A stretch of 64,000 bases of DNA, taken from Brachyspira intermedia PWS/A. GTDB lineage: Bacteria > Spirochaetota > Brachyspiria > Brachyspirales > Brachyspiraceae. How positions within the stretch are numbered: position 1 is the first letter of the stretch; each line of letters starts with the position of its first letter. Made by a program: the position numbers and the translations under genes. The notes below the pieces were generated by a model. That model ran no database searches and was not told where the DNA came from. It saw nothing but the letters and a program-made list of their open reading frames with translations. The stretch spans positions 1,798,001 to 1,862,000 of the forward strand of contig NC_017243.1 of assembly GCF_000223215.1 (NCBI RefSeq). Reading direction: 5' to 3'. Below, piece after piece: positions 34,597 through 42,777 of the stretch.

Positions 34597-35289
34597 TTAA
34601 ATTATATATGAAGGTCTGTCATTTTTAGGTGTAGCACCCAAAGTACCCAATAATTCACAGCCTATTTCTCTAGCAGCTATTATAGCCTGTCTAACAGCAC
34701 CTGAATCACCACATATTTGTAATATAACCTCATTTGAAAAACTAGTACCATTTGCTGGTGAAGCATATCCAACAACTTCAACATTAGCAGATTTTACTGC
34801 TGTATCTGCCATAACTACTCCTATAGCTGCAGGAGCACCTACACAAATACCGAAAGCCTTTCCTATAGGAGCACCAAAAGCTTTATTACAAGCATAGCTA
34901 GCTCTAGCTGTATACTGGAGTTCTATATGTCCAGCTTCATTTCCATAAACATCTCCAAATGTTCTATCCAAATCTTTTAAAACAACTTCAACTGCGCGTC
35001 TTGAATCAGAAACATCGTCTGAACCGAAAATAATTAAACTACCATGACCAGCTCCGCCTTTCGTATCACGAGCCAATTGTATAGAAACAATTTCAGTGTT
35101 AGTAGCTTTTACAGCTTCATCGGCAGCCATTATATGAGGTCCTGCTCCTGTTCTACAGCCTATGATACCAATAGAACGGTATTTTGTTTCAAAATTCATC
35201 TTCTCCAATACACTTTTATCTACATTAGCAATAACAAGACCTATAGTATCTCCTATAGCAGTTCCTACAAACTCTATTGCTCTACTCAT
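34597..35289 (-). CDS. pduB: PduB (short PduB' form), trimeric tandem-BMC shell protein
   Basis: A 230-residue tandem-BMC shell trimer. It starts M-S-R-A-I-E-F-V-G-T-A-I-G-D-T-I-G-L-V-I-A-N-V-D, matching the internal start (PduB', about 233 residues) of Salmonella PduB. The 37-residue N-terminal extension that binds lumen cargo there is absent. A perfect AAGGAGG precedes the ATG and no in-frame extension with a start is seen. As first gene of the operon it follows a strong promoter and a long leader. Confidence 0.94.
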   Translation of the reverse strand: MSRAIEFVGTAIGDTIGLVIANVDKSVLEKMNFETKYRSIGIIGCRTGAGPHIMAADEAVKATNTEIVSIQLARDTKGGAGHGSLIIFGSDDVSDSRRAVEVVLKDLDRTFGDVYGNEAGHIELQYTARASYACNKAFGAPIGKAFGICVGAPAAIGVVMADTAVKSANVEVVGYASPANGTSFSNEVILQICGDSGAVRQAIIAAREIGCELLGTLGATPKNDRPSYII

Positions 35290-35436
35290 AAAAATTCCTC
35301 CTTAAAATTAATAAAATATAATTAATAGTTTTATTTTTATTTAAAATAAGGCAATGAATTATTATATTTAAGTGGAAATTTGAAATAAAAATAGAAAATC
35401 GTCAAAAAATATACAATAAACCATTGCTATACATAT

Positions 35437-35465
35437 AGTATAAAACAATGAAATACCGTTGTCAA
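35437..35465 (-). promoter_or_regulatory. Main promoter of the pdu operon
   Basis: Minus-strand TTGACA (35460-35465), 17-base spacer, TATACT (35437-35442), giving a ~140-base leader to pduB. AAACAATG occurs within the spacer (35443-35450) and again at 35513-35520, and CAATAAACCATTG lies just downstream; these could be activator or repressor sites. Confidence 0.75.
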
Positions 35466-35482
35466 TAAAAAGATATCATTTT

Positions 35483-35515
35483 TTTAAAAAATGAAAAAAT
35501 TTCAATAATTTGAAA
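35483..35515 (-). terminator. Possible weak terminator ending the riboswitch transcript
   Basis: On the minus strand TTTCAA pairs with TTGAAA around ATTA and is followed by TTTTTTCATTTTTT. It sits just upstream of the pdu promoter and downstream of the cobalamin riboswitch. The stem is short and A+T-rich. Confidence 0.4.
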
Positions 35516-35636
35516 CAATGTATAATTTGATTTATTTAATTAAACAAAAATCAGAATAATATTTGAATTAATTAAGATATAAGAAAAATGCTATAATAAG
35601 AATTCCATTCCATGCTCCTCGACAGAAAATAAACTA

Positions 35637-35774
35637 TATATTGAAATATTCCGACTTACAGCTTTCTACATCCTACCTTCTCATCACCTCTATAGGCAAC
35701 AATGGTTAACTAGGGTTCGCTACTGAATACGGCTACGGGCTAGTATAGGATTCTGACCTATTTCCTTCAATATA
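35637..35774 (-). ncRNA. Cobalamin riboswitch (long aptamer) upstream of the pdu operon
   Basis: On the minus strand P1 TATATTGAA (35766-35774) pairs perfectly with TTCAATATA (35637-35645). In order follow ATAGGTCAGAATCCTAT (P3 hairpin), ACTAGCCCGTAGCCGTA, a closing CTAGT, CCATTGTTGCCTATAGAGG-type arm with GTGATGAGAAGG, and CTGTAAGTCGGAATA before P1. This is the full cobalamin-element order. It has its own promoter, and the pdu promoter lies about 170 bases downstream. Whether it controls pdu directly, through an RNA, or from read-through of btuD is open. Confidence 0.87.
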
Positions 35775-35781
35775 CATATAT

Positions 35782-35809
35782 ATTATAATAAAAAATTATA
35801 ATAAATCAA
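35782..35809 (-). promoter_or_regulatory. Promoter of the riboswitch transcript
   Basis: Minus-strand TTGATT (35804-35809), 16-base spacer, TATAAT (35782-35787); transcription would begin at about 35775, exactly at the riboswitch P1 stem. Confidence 0.75.
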
Positions 35810-35868
35810 GTTTTTTATTGAAACAAATTATACTTGTTCTTAATATAAACAAAAAATTTGAAACAAAA

Positions 35869-36654
35869 TCACCATCTTTTTAAAGAATTTTTCATATATT
35901 CAATTACATTTATATCATAAATATCATTTAATAATCTCATATCAAAATCATCAATACTTCCGAAATATTTAGAACTGCCATTTTTCAAAACTAATAATTT
36001 ATTGGCAAAATTCAAAGCTGCATTTATATCATGTAATACAGCTACAATACATCTTAAACCATTTCCAACCCACTCTTTTAAATTATAAATTAATTCTATT
36101 TGACTATTCAAATCCAAATGATTAGTAGGCTCGTCCATAAGTATTATACTAGGATTTTGCACCAAAGTTCTAGCTAAAAATATCCTCTGCAATTCACCAC
36201 CTGAAAGTTCTGTTATTAATTTATCCTTCAAATGAACTATCTTCAACTTTTCCATATAATAAATTACAAACTCTTTATCTTCTTTGCTTGGTATTGATAA
36301 TAATTTGTCTTTATAACTTGAATATCTTCCCATCATTATAGTATCATATGCGGTATATCCGAAATATATAGCAGACATTTGACTCATCATTGCTATAGTT
36401 TTATATGTATCTACTTTTTTTATATTTTCATTATTAATAAGTATTTCGCCTTCATCAAAATTTATTATCTTACATAAAGATTTAAGCAAAGTACTTTTTC
36501 CGCAGCCATTAGGACCAATAATACATAAACTTTCATTTGAATTAACATCAAAAGAAATATTTTTTAAAACTTCTTTTTTATTTGGATAGCTTAAAGATAT
36601 ATTTTTAACTTCAACCATTTTATTTATTTTGTTTGCTTTATTTATATCATTCAT
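35869..36654 (-). CDS. btuD: FecE/BtuD-type ABC transporter ATPase
   Basis: ATPase subunit of a cobalamin/siderophore-class importer (261 residues). Walker A GPNGCGKST, signature LSGGELQRIFLARTL, Walker B IILMDEPTNHLD and the H-loop AVLHDINAALNFA are intact; D-E-P-T-N-H-L-D and V-L-H-D are typical of the FecE/BtuD group. It forms an operon with permease and binding protein. Cobalamin is favoured by the neighbouring riboswitch and B12-dependent operon, but iron-siderophore or heme uptake is not excluded by sequence. Confidence 0.88.
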   Translation of the reverse strand: MNDINKANKINKMVEVKNISLSYPNKKEVLKNISFDVNSNESLCIIGPNGCGKSTLLKSLCKIINFDEGEILINNENIKKVDTYKTIAMMSQMSAIYFGYTAYDTIMMGRYSSYKDKLLSIPSKEDKEFVIYYMEKLKIVHLKDKLITELSGGELQRIFLARTLVQNPSIILMDEPTNHLDLNSQIELIYNLKEWVGNGLRCIVAVLHDINAALNFANKLLVLKNGSSKYFGSIDDFDMRLLNDIYDINVIEYMKNSLKRW

Positions 36655-36660
36655 AATAAA

Positions 36661-37668
36661 TTACATTCCTTTCATGTTATTGCTTGATATAAATACATAC
36701 AAAAAGAAAGGAGCACCTATTACTGCAGTAACAATACCTATTGGAATATTAGCCCCTTGAACTATGATTCTTGAAAATATATCAGAAACATTTAATATTA
36801 ATGCCCCCATCAAGGCAGACATAGGAAGTACAACTATATGTTTAGCTCCGAATATTTTTCTTGTTACATGAGGAGATACTAAATCTATAAAACCAATGAT
36901 GCCAGTAAATGCCACTAAAACCGCTGTTATAAAAGATGAAATCAATATAAAAAATATTCTCATATTCTTAACATTTATACCAAGAGATAAGCTAGTTTCA
37001 TCTCCAAATGTCATTATATCTAATACGCTTGAATATTTCATTAGCAATAACAATGATATTAAAATCATCAATATAATTATAAAAATATCCAATTTATTTC
37101 TCACAAACAAACTTCCAAGCTGCCAAAGTATTATTTGATTTGAATATTTAGGAAACATATACGACAAAAAACTCATTACAGAACTTAGAAATAATGATAT
37201 AACTATACCAGCAAGTATTATAGAATTATTGCTCATATACTTATCTATCCTATTTGATATGAATAATATAAACAGTATAGTAATAGAAGCAAACAGCATT
37301 GATACGCCTATAAAGAAATACTGATTAAAAGATATATGCATAATTATAAGCAAAGCGGCACCAAGTCCTGCACCTGATGATATACCCAAATTATATGCAG
37401 AAGCTAATGGATTTCTTAGTATTGATTGTATAACAACGCCTGTTATAGATAATGAAGCACCTACAAATAATGATAATATAGAATGCTGAAGTCTAATTCC
37501 TATAATATCAGCATTTATTTTATCTATATTCATAATCTCAAAATTAAAAAACTTATATAATAAAATTGCAAATACTTCTTTCGGATGTATAAATACGCTT
37601 CCTATACATATTGACAATACAGTAGAAATAATAACCAACAATAAAATTATTATAACTTTTTTAATCAT
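36661..37668 (-). CDS. btuC: FecCD/BtuC-type ABC permease
   Basis: A 335-residue membrane permease with about ten hydrophobic segments. Family motifs are R-L-Q-H-S-I-L-S-L-F-V-G-A-S-L-S-I-T-G-V-V-I-Q (first conserved region), N-P-L-A-S-A-Y-N-L-G-I-S-S-G-A-G-L-G-A, G-I-I-G-F-I-D-L-V-S-P-H-V-T-R and G-A-N-I-P-I-G-I-V-T-A-V-I-G-A-P-F-F. It dimerises and docks to BtuD. The gap to btuD is six bases and to the binding protein five. Confidence 0.9.
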   Translation of the reverse strand: MIKKVIIILLLVIISTVLSICIGSVFIHPKEVFAILLYKFFNFEIMNIDKINADIIGIRLQHSILSLFVGASLSITGVVIQSILRNPLASAYNLGISSGAGLGAALLIIMHISFNQYFFIGVSMLFASITILFILFISNRIDKYMSNNSIILAGIVISLFLSSVMSFLSYMFPKYSNQIILWQLGSLFVRNKLDIFIIILMILISLLLLMKYSSVLDIMTFGDETSLSLGINVKNMRIFFILISSFITAVLVAFTGIIGFIDLVSPHVTRKIFGAKHIVVLPMSALMGALILNVSDIFSRIIVQGANIPIGIVTAVIGAPFFLYVFISSNNMKGM

Positions 37669-37673
37669 TATAA

Positions 37674-38612
37674 TTAATTCCTAATTATTTCAATATCTTT
37701 GTATTCATCAGGATAGGCATATTTAGCCATCATAATTAAAGCATTTACAATATTATGCGTAGGCAATGAACCTGAAGTGATATAATATACATTTTTATTC
37801 TTTAAAGCATTTACATTCTGCCAAGATGCACGACTCAATATTTCTTCAGTAGGATTATCTATATAATGAACGCTTGTAAATATTATATCAGGATTAGCAA
37901 ATAATACATTTTCTTCTGTGGTAGTTATCCAAGAATTTTTATCAGAAAATATATTAGATGCCCCTATAATATTTATCATATCATCTAAATAAACATTAGT
38001 TCCGAATGAATATAAATTTGGTAAAGCGGCTATTTCAAAATAAACTTTCTTTTTATTTTGTATGCTTTCTCCTATAGCTCTAATATTTTCTATATTTTTA
38101 TCCATAACATTTATAATATTAGAAGATTCACCACTTTTATTCAAAACATTACCCAAAAAAGTTATATCATCTTCTATAGATTTTATAGTGTCACTGTTTG
38201 GTATTACAACAATACATATATCTGAAGCCTTTATAGAATCCAATGAATTTTTTCCGGAAAATACACTGAAAGTATTAACAAAAACAATATCCGGCTTCAT
38301 AGCTATCATTTTTTCTGAATCAGGATTAAGCATATCAAAAACTGCAATATTAGATACATCAATATTATTAGTCTGTAAAATTTCTTTTGAAGTAGAATCG
38401 AAAGCTATTATTTTATCTGCAAGTCCTAATGCTAATATAACATCTGTAACAGCAGGAGATAAACATGCTATATTTTCTATTTTTTCAGGCAGAACAATAT
38501 CATTTCCTGCCCTATCTTTTATAGATAAGTTTTTATTATTAGTACCTGCATTACTGCATGAAAATAAAAATATACTAAGAAAAATAAATAAAAATACTCT
38601 AACAGTTTTCAT
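37674..38612 (-). CDS. btuF: BtuF/FecB-type substrate-binding lipoprotein
   Basis: A 312-residue periplasmic-binding lipoprotein with signal ending at Cys19 (LFS-C). The mature part follows the helical-backbone type III fold: K-D-R-A-G-N-D-I-V-L-P-E-K-I-E-N-I-A-C-L-S-P-A, D-I-V-F-V-N-T-F, and N-P-D-I-I-F-T-S-V-H-Y. It delivers corrinoid (inferred) or an iron chelate to the BtuCD-like transporter. It lies 72 bases downstream of the exbB-like gene and is probably cotranscribed with it. Confidence 0.85.
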   Translation of the reverse strand: MKTVRVFLFIFLSIFLFSCSNAGTNNKNLSIKDRAGNDIVLPEKIENIACLSPAVTDVILALGLADKIIAFDSTSKEILQTNNIDVSNIAVFDMLNPDSEKMIAMKPDIVFVNTFSVFSGKNSLDSIKASDICIVVIPNSDTIKSIEDDITFLGNVLNKSGESSNIINVMDKNIENIRAIGESIQNKKKVYFEIAALPNLYSFGTNVYLDDMINIIGASNIFSDKNSWITTTEENVLFANPDIIFTSVHYIDNPTEEILSRASWQNVNALKNKNVYYITSGSLPTHNIVNALIMMAKYAYPDEYKDIEIIRN

Positions 38613-38684
38613 AAAAAAATTCTTTATTTAAGAAAAATATTTTAACTGTAGAAGTATAAATCAAAGAATTGTTATTGTCAATTA

Positions 38685-39317
38685 TTAATTTTCTGTTTTA
38701 GTATTGCTGTCATTTATTATATAATCTGAAACTTCATTTGATAAATTTTCTATAAATAAAATTCTTTCATTAAGAGTATTTACAAAATAGTTATAAAATA
38801 CAACTGTAGGTATAGCAATAATAAGTCCTGCTGCAGTAGTAAGAAGAGCATTAGCAATACCTGAAGCTAAAGCAGATGGGTTTCCGCTACCTGCAACTGA
38901 TATTACAGCAAAAGATTGTATCATACCAAGAATAGTACCTAAAAGTCCAAGCAATGGGGCAACTGTTGATATTGTGGAAAGAGCCGAAATAAATCTTTCA
39001 AGTCTTGGAAGCTCTTTATTGGAAGCACTTTGCATAGATTCTTTAGGCATATCTGAATTTTTAAGTCCTGACATTACTATATTTGCCAAAGGTGATTTTG
39101 CTGTTTCGCATAATGCAATAGCAGCTTTTAATTCTTTATCTTTTATTAAAGAAATAAGTTTAGGAGCTAATGAATTATCCTGAGATTTTATTCTAGTAAA
39201 ATAAATAAATCTATCAACGATTATAGTTAATCCCAATATTGAAGATATTAAAAGCCCTATCCAGCAAATAATCATAGCCGAGTTTAAAAGACTTTCAGAA
39301 CCGAATATACTATTCAT
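38685..39317 (-). CDS. exbB: ExbB/TolQ/MotA-family proton-channel protein
   Basis: A 210-residue inner-membrane protein with three membrane segments (about 13-33, 115-140, 150-175) and the family stretch T-I-S-T-V-A-P-L-L-G-L-L-G-T-I-L-G-M-I-Q-S-F followed by A-L-L-T-T-A-A-G-L-I-I-A-I-P. With ExbD and TonB it energises outer-membrane receptors. Neither partner gene is in the window. First gene of the btu-like operon, which supports a link to the TonB receptor at 11695. Confidence 0.9.
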   Translation of the reverse strand: MNSIFGSESLLNSAMIICWIGLLISSILGLTIIVDRFIYFTRIKSQDNSLAPKLISLIKDKELKAAIALCETAKSPLANIVMSGLKNSDMPKESMQSASNKELPRLERFISALSTISTVAPLLGLLGTILGMIQSFAVISVAGSGNPSALASGIANALLTTAAGLIIAIPTVVFYNYFVNTLNERILFIENLSNEVSDYIINDSNTKTEN

Positions 39318-39358
39318 ATATATAAATGCCTCATTTAAATGTCATTATTTGTTAAAAC

Positions 39359-39387
39359 ATTATAATTGTAAGAATATAAAAAATCAA
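39359..39387 (-). promoter_or_regulatory. Promoter of the exbB-btuFCD operon
   Basis: Minus-strand TTGATT (39382-39387), 17-base spacer, TATAAT (39359-39364), about 42 bases before the ATG. No riboswitch is present here, unlike the receptor operon. Confidence 0.75.
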
Positions 39388-39437
39388 TAGAAATATTCTG
39401 TATATAAAATTAAATTTATATTAATAATAAGCCATTT

Positions 39438-41165
39438 TTAATATTTAAACTCCACAGTATAATGCGTAACAGCCTCATCAGGCATAATATATTCTCTGTT
39501 GCTTTTCAAAAGCTCAAGCATATCAGCCCTAGCATCATACTCCATACCAACACGTACATTTTTTACATATGTTCCTACAAAAGGATCAAAATAAGTTCCA
39601 TCTCTCAATTCTTTTGCTGTTTTTCTTAAATCATTTATTACAATAGAATAATCTTTAATAGTATTATACATATATTCTATTTGCTGATAGTCCACAAGCT
39701 GCACTGCCTTATTATTAATATTAAGCATAACTTTTTCGCCTCCGCTCTGCCATACCATTAATTTATCTGTATAGTCTATAGGAGTTATTACTGTCCAATC
39801 TTCATCTTTATTAGGCTCTTTATCTTTGGTTAAAAATTGATTAAGCCCAGCACTTTTTATATGAGCCTCTGTAATAGTAAAATATTCCTGCCCGCTGTCA
39901 TAAGCTTTTCTTATTTCTTCATAAGGAGGTATTGGAACATAATAAGTTTTGTTATTTATTGTATAAGTTGCATAAGGCGAGTTATCAGATTTATAATATC
40001 TCCCATTATCAAGTTTTATCCAATTAGGTTCTTCAGGAGTTTTTATCTTATTTTGAATATATGGTAAATCTCCTCCAACAGACGAACTATAAGAATATAT
40101 TTCATTTGCATTATCATAAGCTGAGGAATTAGGTTCTACTTGCCAATTTACGCCATCAGTACTTGACCATATAGTATTATCATTTTCAAAAGACTGAGTT
40201 TTATAATCCCAGTAAGGATTACCCAATTCATAATATCCTCTTTCACCTTTTGTAACATATATTTTATTTTCATCATAGCGAATACTAAGACTGCTTCTTT
40301 GTCCCCAAGGAGTAGTTATTTTTTCCCAATTAGCACCTGTAGAAGTATCTTTATTTTTATCTATTCTGTAATAAATGTCCTTACTTACAGTAAATGATCC
40401 TGCATTTTCATTTCGACATCCGCTTGGATTTTGCTCATCAAAATCTTCTTCTAAACCTATTAAATATATATAATCTTTAAACTCTACAATTTTATAACTG
40501 CTAACTCCAAAAGTTCCCTGAAAACTTTCATTTGGATTAGGACTTACTGAAGGAAAAGTTTTATAAACATTATCACTAGATCCATCCGTTGTCCAATTTA
40601 TTAAATCTGATGATGTATATATAACATTATTAAAAGTTATGCCTGTGCGAAATGGATGATAATGTTCTGTGCCTTTACAGTTTATAGTAGTATAAGAACT
40701 TGAAGAATATGAATAAGTTCCATAATAAGAATCTTCATATAAAACTCTGTTTTCTTCTATTACATTCATTCTTAATAAATCACGATAGCCCTTACTGTCT
40801 TTATCATAAACTACTATATTTCCATTATTATCTATTTGAAGTATTATATCTTCAGCTTTTCTATTTAATGTTTTGGTTTTAGGGTCATAGTCATACATAT
40901 AGTCAGCCAATACATACCATTTGCCTTGATATTTAAACTTCCTCTGAAAACTTCCAAATACTTCGCCGTCTTTAGCAGGAACTGGGTTTACATCTATATG
41001 TCCGGGTATAGTGTCTTCAGGCAATCTAAAATCAGTTGGAGGCGGTATATTGTTTGGACCTAGTATATTTATTTTCTTACAAGATATCATCAAAAATATA
41101 ATAAGAATCAATAAAAGAAGTATAAAATATAATTTTTTGTTTTTATTAATTAAGTTCTTTATCAT
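39438..41165 (-). CDS. Large lipoprotein, possible beta-propeller-like surface protein (unknown)
   Basis: A 575-residue protein with a long lysine-rich n-region and lipobox ending at Cys29 (MIS-C). It has repeated S-S-x-D-x-x-N-W segments (Y-T-S-S-D-L-I-N-W-T-T-D-G; W-S-S-T-D-G-V-N-W) and Y/W/G-rich strands, as in beta-propeller or Asp-box-like proteins. I recognise no catalytic motif. It is monocistronic, between the btu-like operon and arg genes. Outer-membrane or periplasmic location is inferred from the lipobox. Confidence 0.75.
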   Translation of the reverse strand: MIKNLINKNKKLYFILLLLILIIFLMISCKKINILGPNNIPPPTDFRLPEDTIPGHIDVNPVPAKDGEVFGSFQRKFKYQGKWYVLADYMYDYDPKTKTLNRKAEDIILQIDNNGNIVVYDKDSKGYRDLLRMNVIEENRVLYEDSYYGTYSYSSSSYTTINCKGTEHYHPFRTGITFNNVIYTSSDLINWTTDGSSDNVYKTFPSVSPNPNESFQGTFGVSSYKIVEFKDYIYLIGLEEDFDEQNPSGCRNENAGSFTVSKDIYYRIDKNKDTSTGANWEKITTPWGQRSSLSIRYDENKIYVTKGERGYYELGNPYWDYKTQSFENDNTIWSSTDGVNWQVEPNSSAYDNANEIYSYSSSVGGDLPYIQNKIKTPEEPNWIKLDNGRYYKSDNSPYATYTINNKTYYVPIPPYEEIRKAYDSGQEYFTITEAHIKSAGLNQFLTKDKEPNKDEDWTVITPIDYTDKLMVWQSGGEKVMLNINNKAVQLVDYQQIEYMYNTIKDYSIVINDLRKTAKELRDGTYFDPFVGTYVKNVRVGMEYDARADMLELLKSNREYIMPDEAVTHYTVEFKY

Positions 41166-41589
41166 ACAATAATCCTACTATCTATTAATAGTTAAGGCAT
41201 AATTTATACTAAATCATTATTTTTAATTATAAAATAAATTTATACTTATATATTAATACGTAAAATTCAAAATATTTTAAAAAAATTAAAATTTCATATT
41301 TATGATAATACTTAATATAAATTTTTCAACTTTACTTTTAGAATTTTTATTAAGAAAATATTATTAAAATCCTTGACATTTTTTATTATTTATAATAATA
41401 TTATTGTCAATAGTAAATGTTTTTAGGAAAAAATAAAAATGTACAAATTAAATAATTACAATTTATTTTTCAACAATTCTTCAAGGCGTTAAGCCTCCAT
41501 TTTATTTCAAAATAAATTTCTCAAAAATAAAAACAATTAAATATTAGTCTTTATTAATATTATTTTAAATTATTACAGGAGTGTTTTAT
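41166..41589. other. Divergent intergenic region upstream of argC
   Basis: A+T-rich. A plus-strand promoter TTGACA (41373-41378), 17 bases, TAATAT (41396-41401) drives argC with a leader of about 180 bases. TGTCAA at 41405-41410 forms an inverted repeat with the -35 element and could be an operator. AGGCGTTAAGCCT (41483-41496) is a small hairpin in the leader. No ArgR box matching the usual consensus and no T-box was recognised. Confidence 0.5.
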
Positions 41590-42648
41590 ATGATAAAAGT
41601 ATCCGTTATAGGTGCAACAGGATATGCAGGTGCAGAATTAATAAGATTATTATTATCTCATAGTAAAGTAGAATTAAAAAATCTTTCTTCAAAAAGTTTT
41701 GTAGGAAAAAATATAAATGAGATATATCCTAATTTAAATAAAAACTTAGATAAATTATTATTAGATGAAAATGAAATATTTGAAGATACTGATGTTGTAT
41801 TTGCATCATTGCCTGCTGGTTTAAGCGATGATATTGCAAATAAATGTTTTGAAAAAAATATTTTGTTTATAGATTTAGGTGCTGATTTTAGATTGGACGA
41901 TGAAGAAGATTATAAAAATTGGTACGGTAAAGAATATAAATACAAAAATCTTCATAAAGAGGCAATATACTCAATACCTGAAATAATCAAATATGATAAT
42001 GTATATAATAAAAAAGAATTAAAGAATGCAAAAATTATAGGTAATCCCGGCTGCTACCCTACTTCTATAGGTTTGGCATTAGCTCCGGCATTTGTAAATA
42101 AATTGATAATCAAAGATGATATTATAATCGATTCTAAATCGGGAGCTACAGGTGCAGGAAGAGAATTGAAATTAAATACTCATTATACTGAATGTAATGA
42201 AGCTTTTGCTCCTTATAAAATTGCAGAGCATAGACATACGCCTGAAATAGAACAGACATTATCAAATATATACGGCGAAGATATAAAAGTTACTTTTGTT
42301 CCTCATTTGCTTCCATTAAATAGAGGAATAGTTTCAACAATATATGGCAAATTAGAAAATAAAAATATTAAATTAGAAGATATACATAATACTTATAAAG
42401 AGTTTTATAAAGATTCAGCATTTGTAAGAGTATTAAATATTGGAGAGATAGCAAATTTAAAATATGTTAAATACTCAAACTATTGTGATATATCTTTGCA
42501 TATGGATGCAAGAACTAATAAATTAATAATAGTATCAACAATAGATAATATGGTAAAAGGAGCGGCAGGACAGGCAATACAAAATATGAATATAGCTTTA
42601 GGCTTTAAAGAAGATGAGGGATTGAATTTTATTCCTCCAGCTTTCTAA
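41590..42648 (+). CDS. argC: ArgC, N-acetyl-gamma-glutamyl-phosphate reductase
   Basis: Third step of arginine synthesis: NADPH-dependent reduction of N-acetylglutamyl phosphate. 352 residues with the Rossmann start V-S-V-I-G-A-T-G-Y-A-G-A-E-L, the catalytic Cys in G-N-P-G-C-Y-P-T, S-K-S-G-A-T-G-A-G-R and F-V-P-H-L-L-P-L-N-R-G. The start at 41590 follows AGGAG; GTG 41581 would overlap it. First of argC-argJ-argB-argD. Confidence 0.96.
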   Translation: MIKVSVIGATGYAGAELIRLLLSHSKVELKNLSSKSFVGKNINEIYPNLNKNLDKLLLDENEIFEDTDVVFASLPAGLSDDIANKCFEKNILFIDLGADFRLDDEEDYKNWYGKEYKYKNLHKEAIYSIPEIIKYDNVYNKKELKNAKIIGNPGCYPTSIGLALAPAFVNKLIIKDDIIIDSKSGATGAGRELKLNTHYTECNEAFAPYKIAEHRHTPEIEQTLSNIYGEDIKVTFVPHLLPLNRGIVSTIYGKLENKNIKLEDIHNTYKEFYKDSAFVRVLNIGEIANLKYVKYSNYCDISLHMDARTNKLIIVSTIDNMVKGAAGQAIQNMNIALGFKEDEGLNFIPPAF

Positions 42649-42652
42649 AAAT

Positions 42653-42700
42653 ATAAAAATTGTGAACGTTTGGCAGACACTTAATGTCAACAATTTTTAT
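42653..42700 (+). terminator. Hairpin between argC and argJ (possible attenuator)
   Basis: ATAAAAATTGT pairs perfectly with ACAATTTTTAT (11 bp), with an inner GACA/TGTC pair. The T-rich right arm and lack of following U-tract suggest a weak terminator or RNA-processing site rather than full stop. Confidence 0.45.
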
Positions 42701-42777
42701 TAAAAATAATTAAAAAAGAATATAAGAAATTGATTTACTAAACAACAATTGATTTTATAAATAAACAGGAGATTATA

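Noticed and set aside
35869-39317. Certain assignment of the ABC importer to cobalamin
   Set aside because: FecCD/BtuC families cannot be separated by eye; cobalamin is inferred from context and confidence was lowered.
41373-41410. ArgR operator upstream of argC
   Set aside because: There is a TTGACA/TGTCAA inverted repeat, but it does not match the usual ARG-box pattern, so it was only noted in the intergenic entry.
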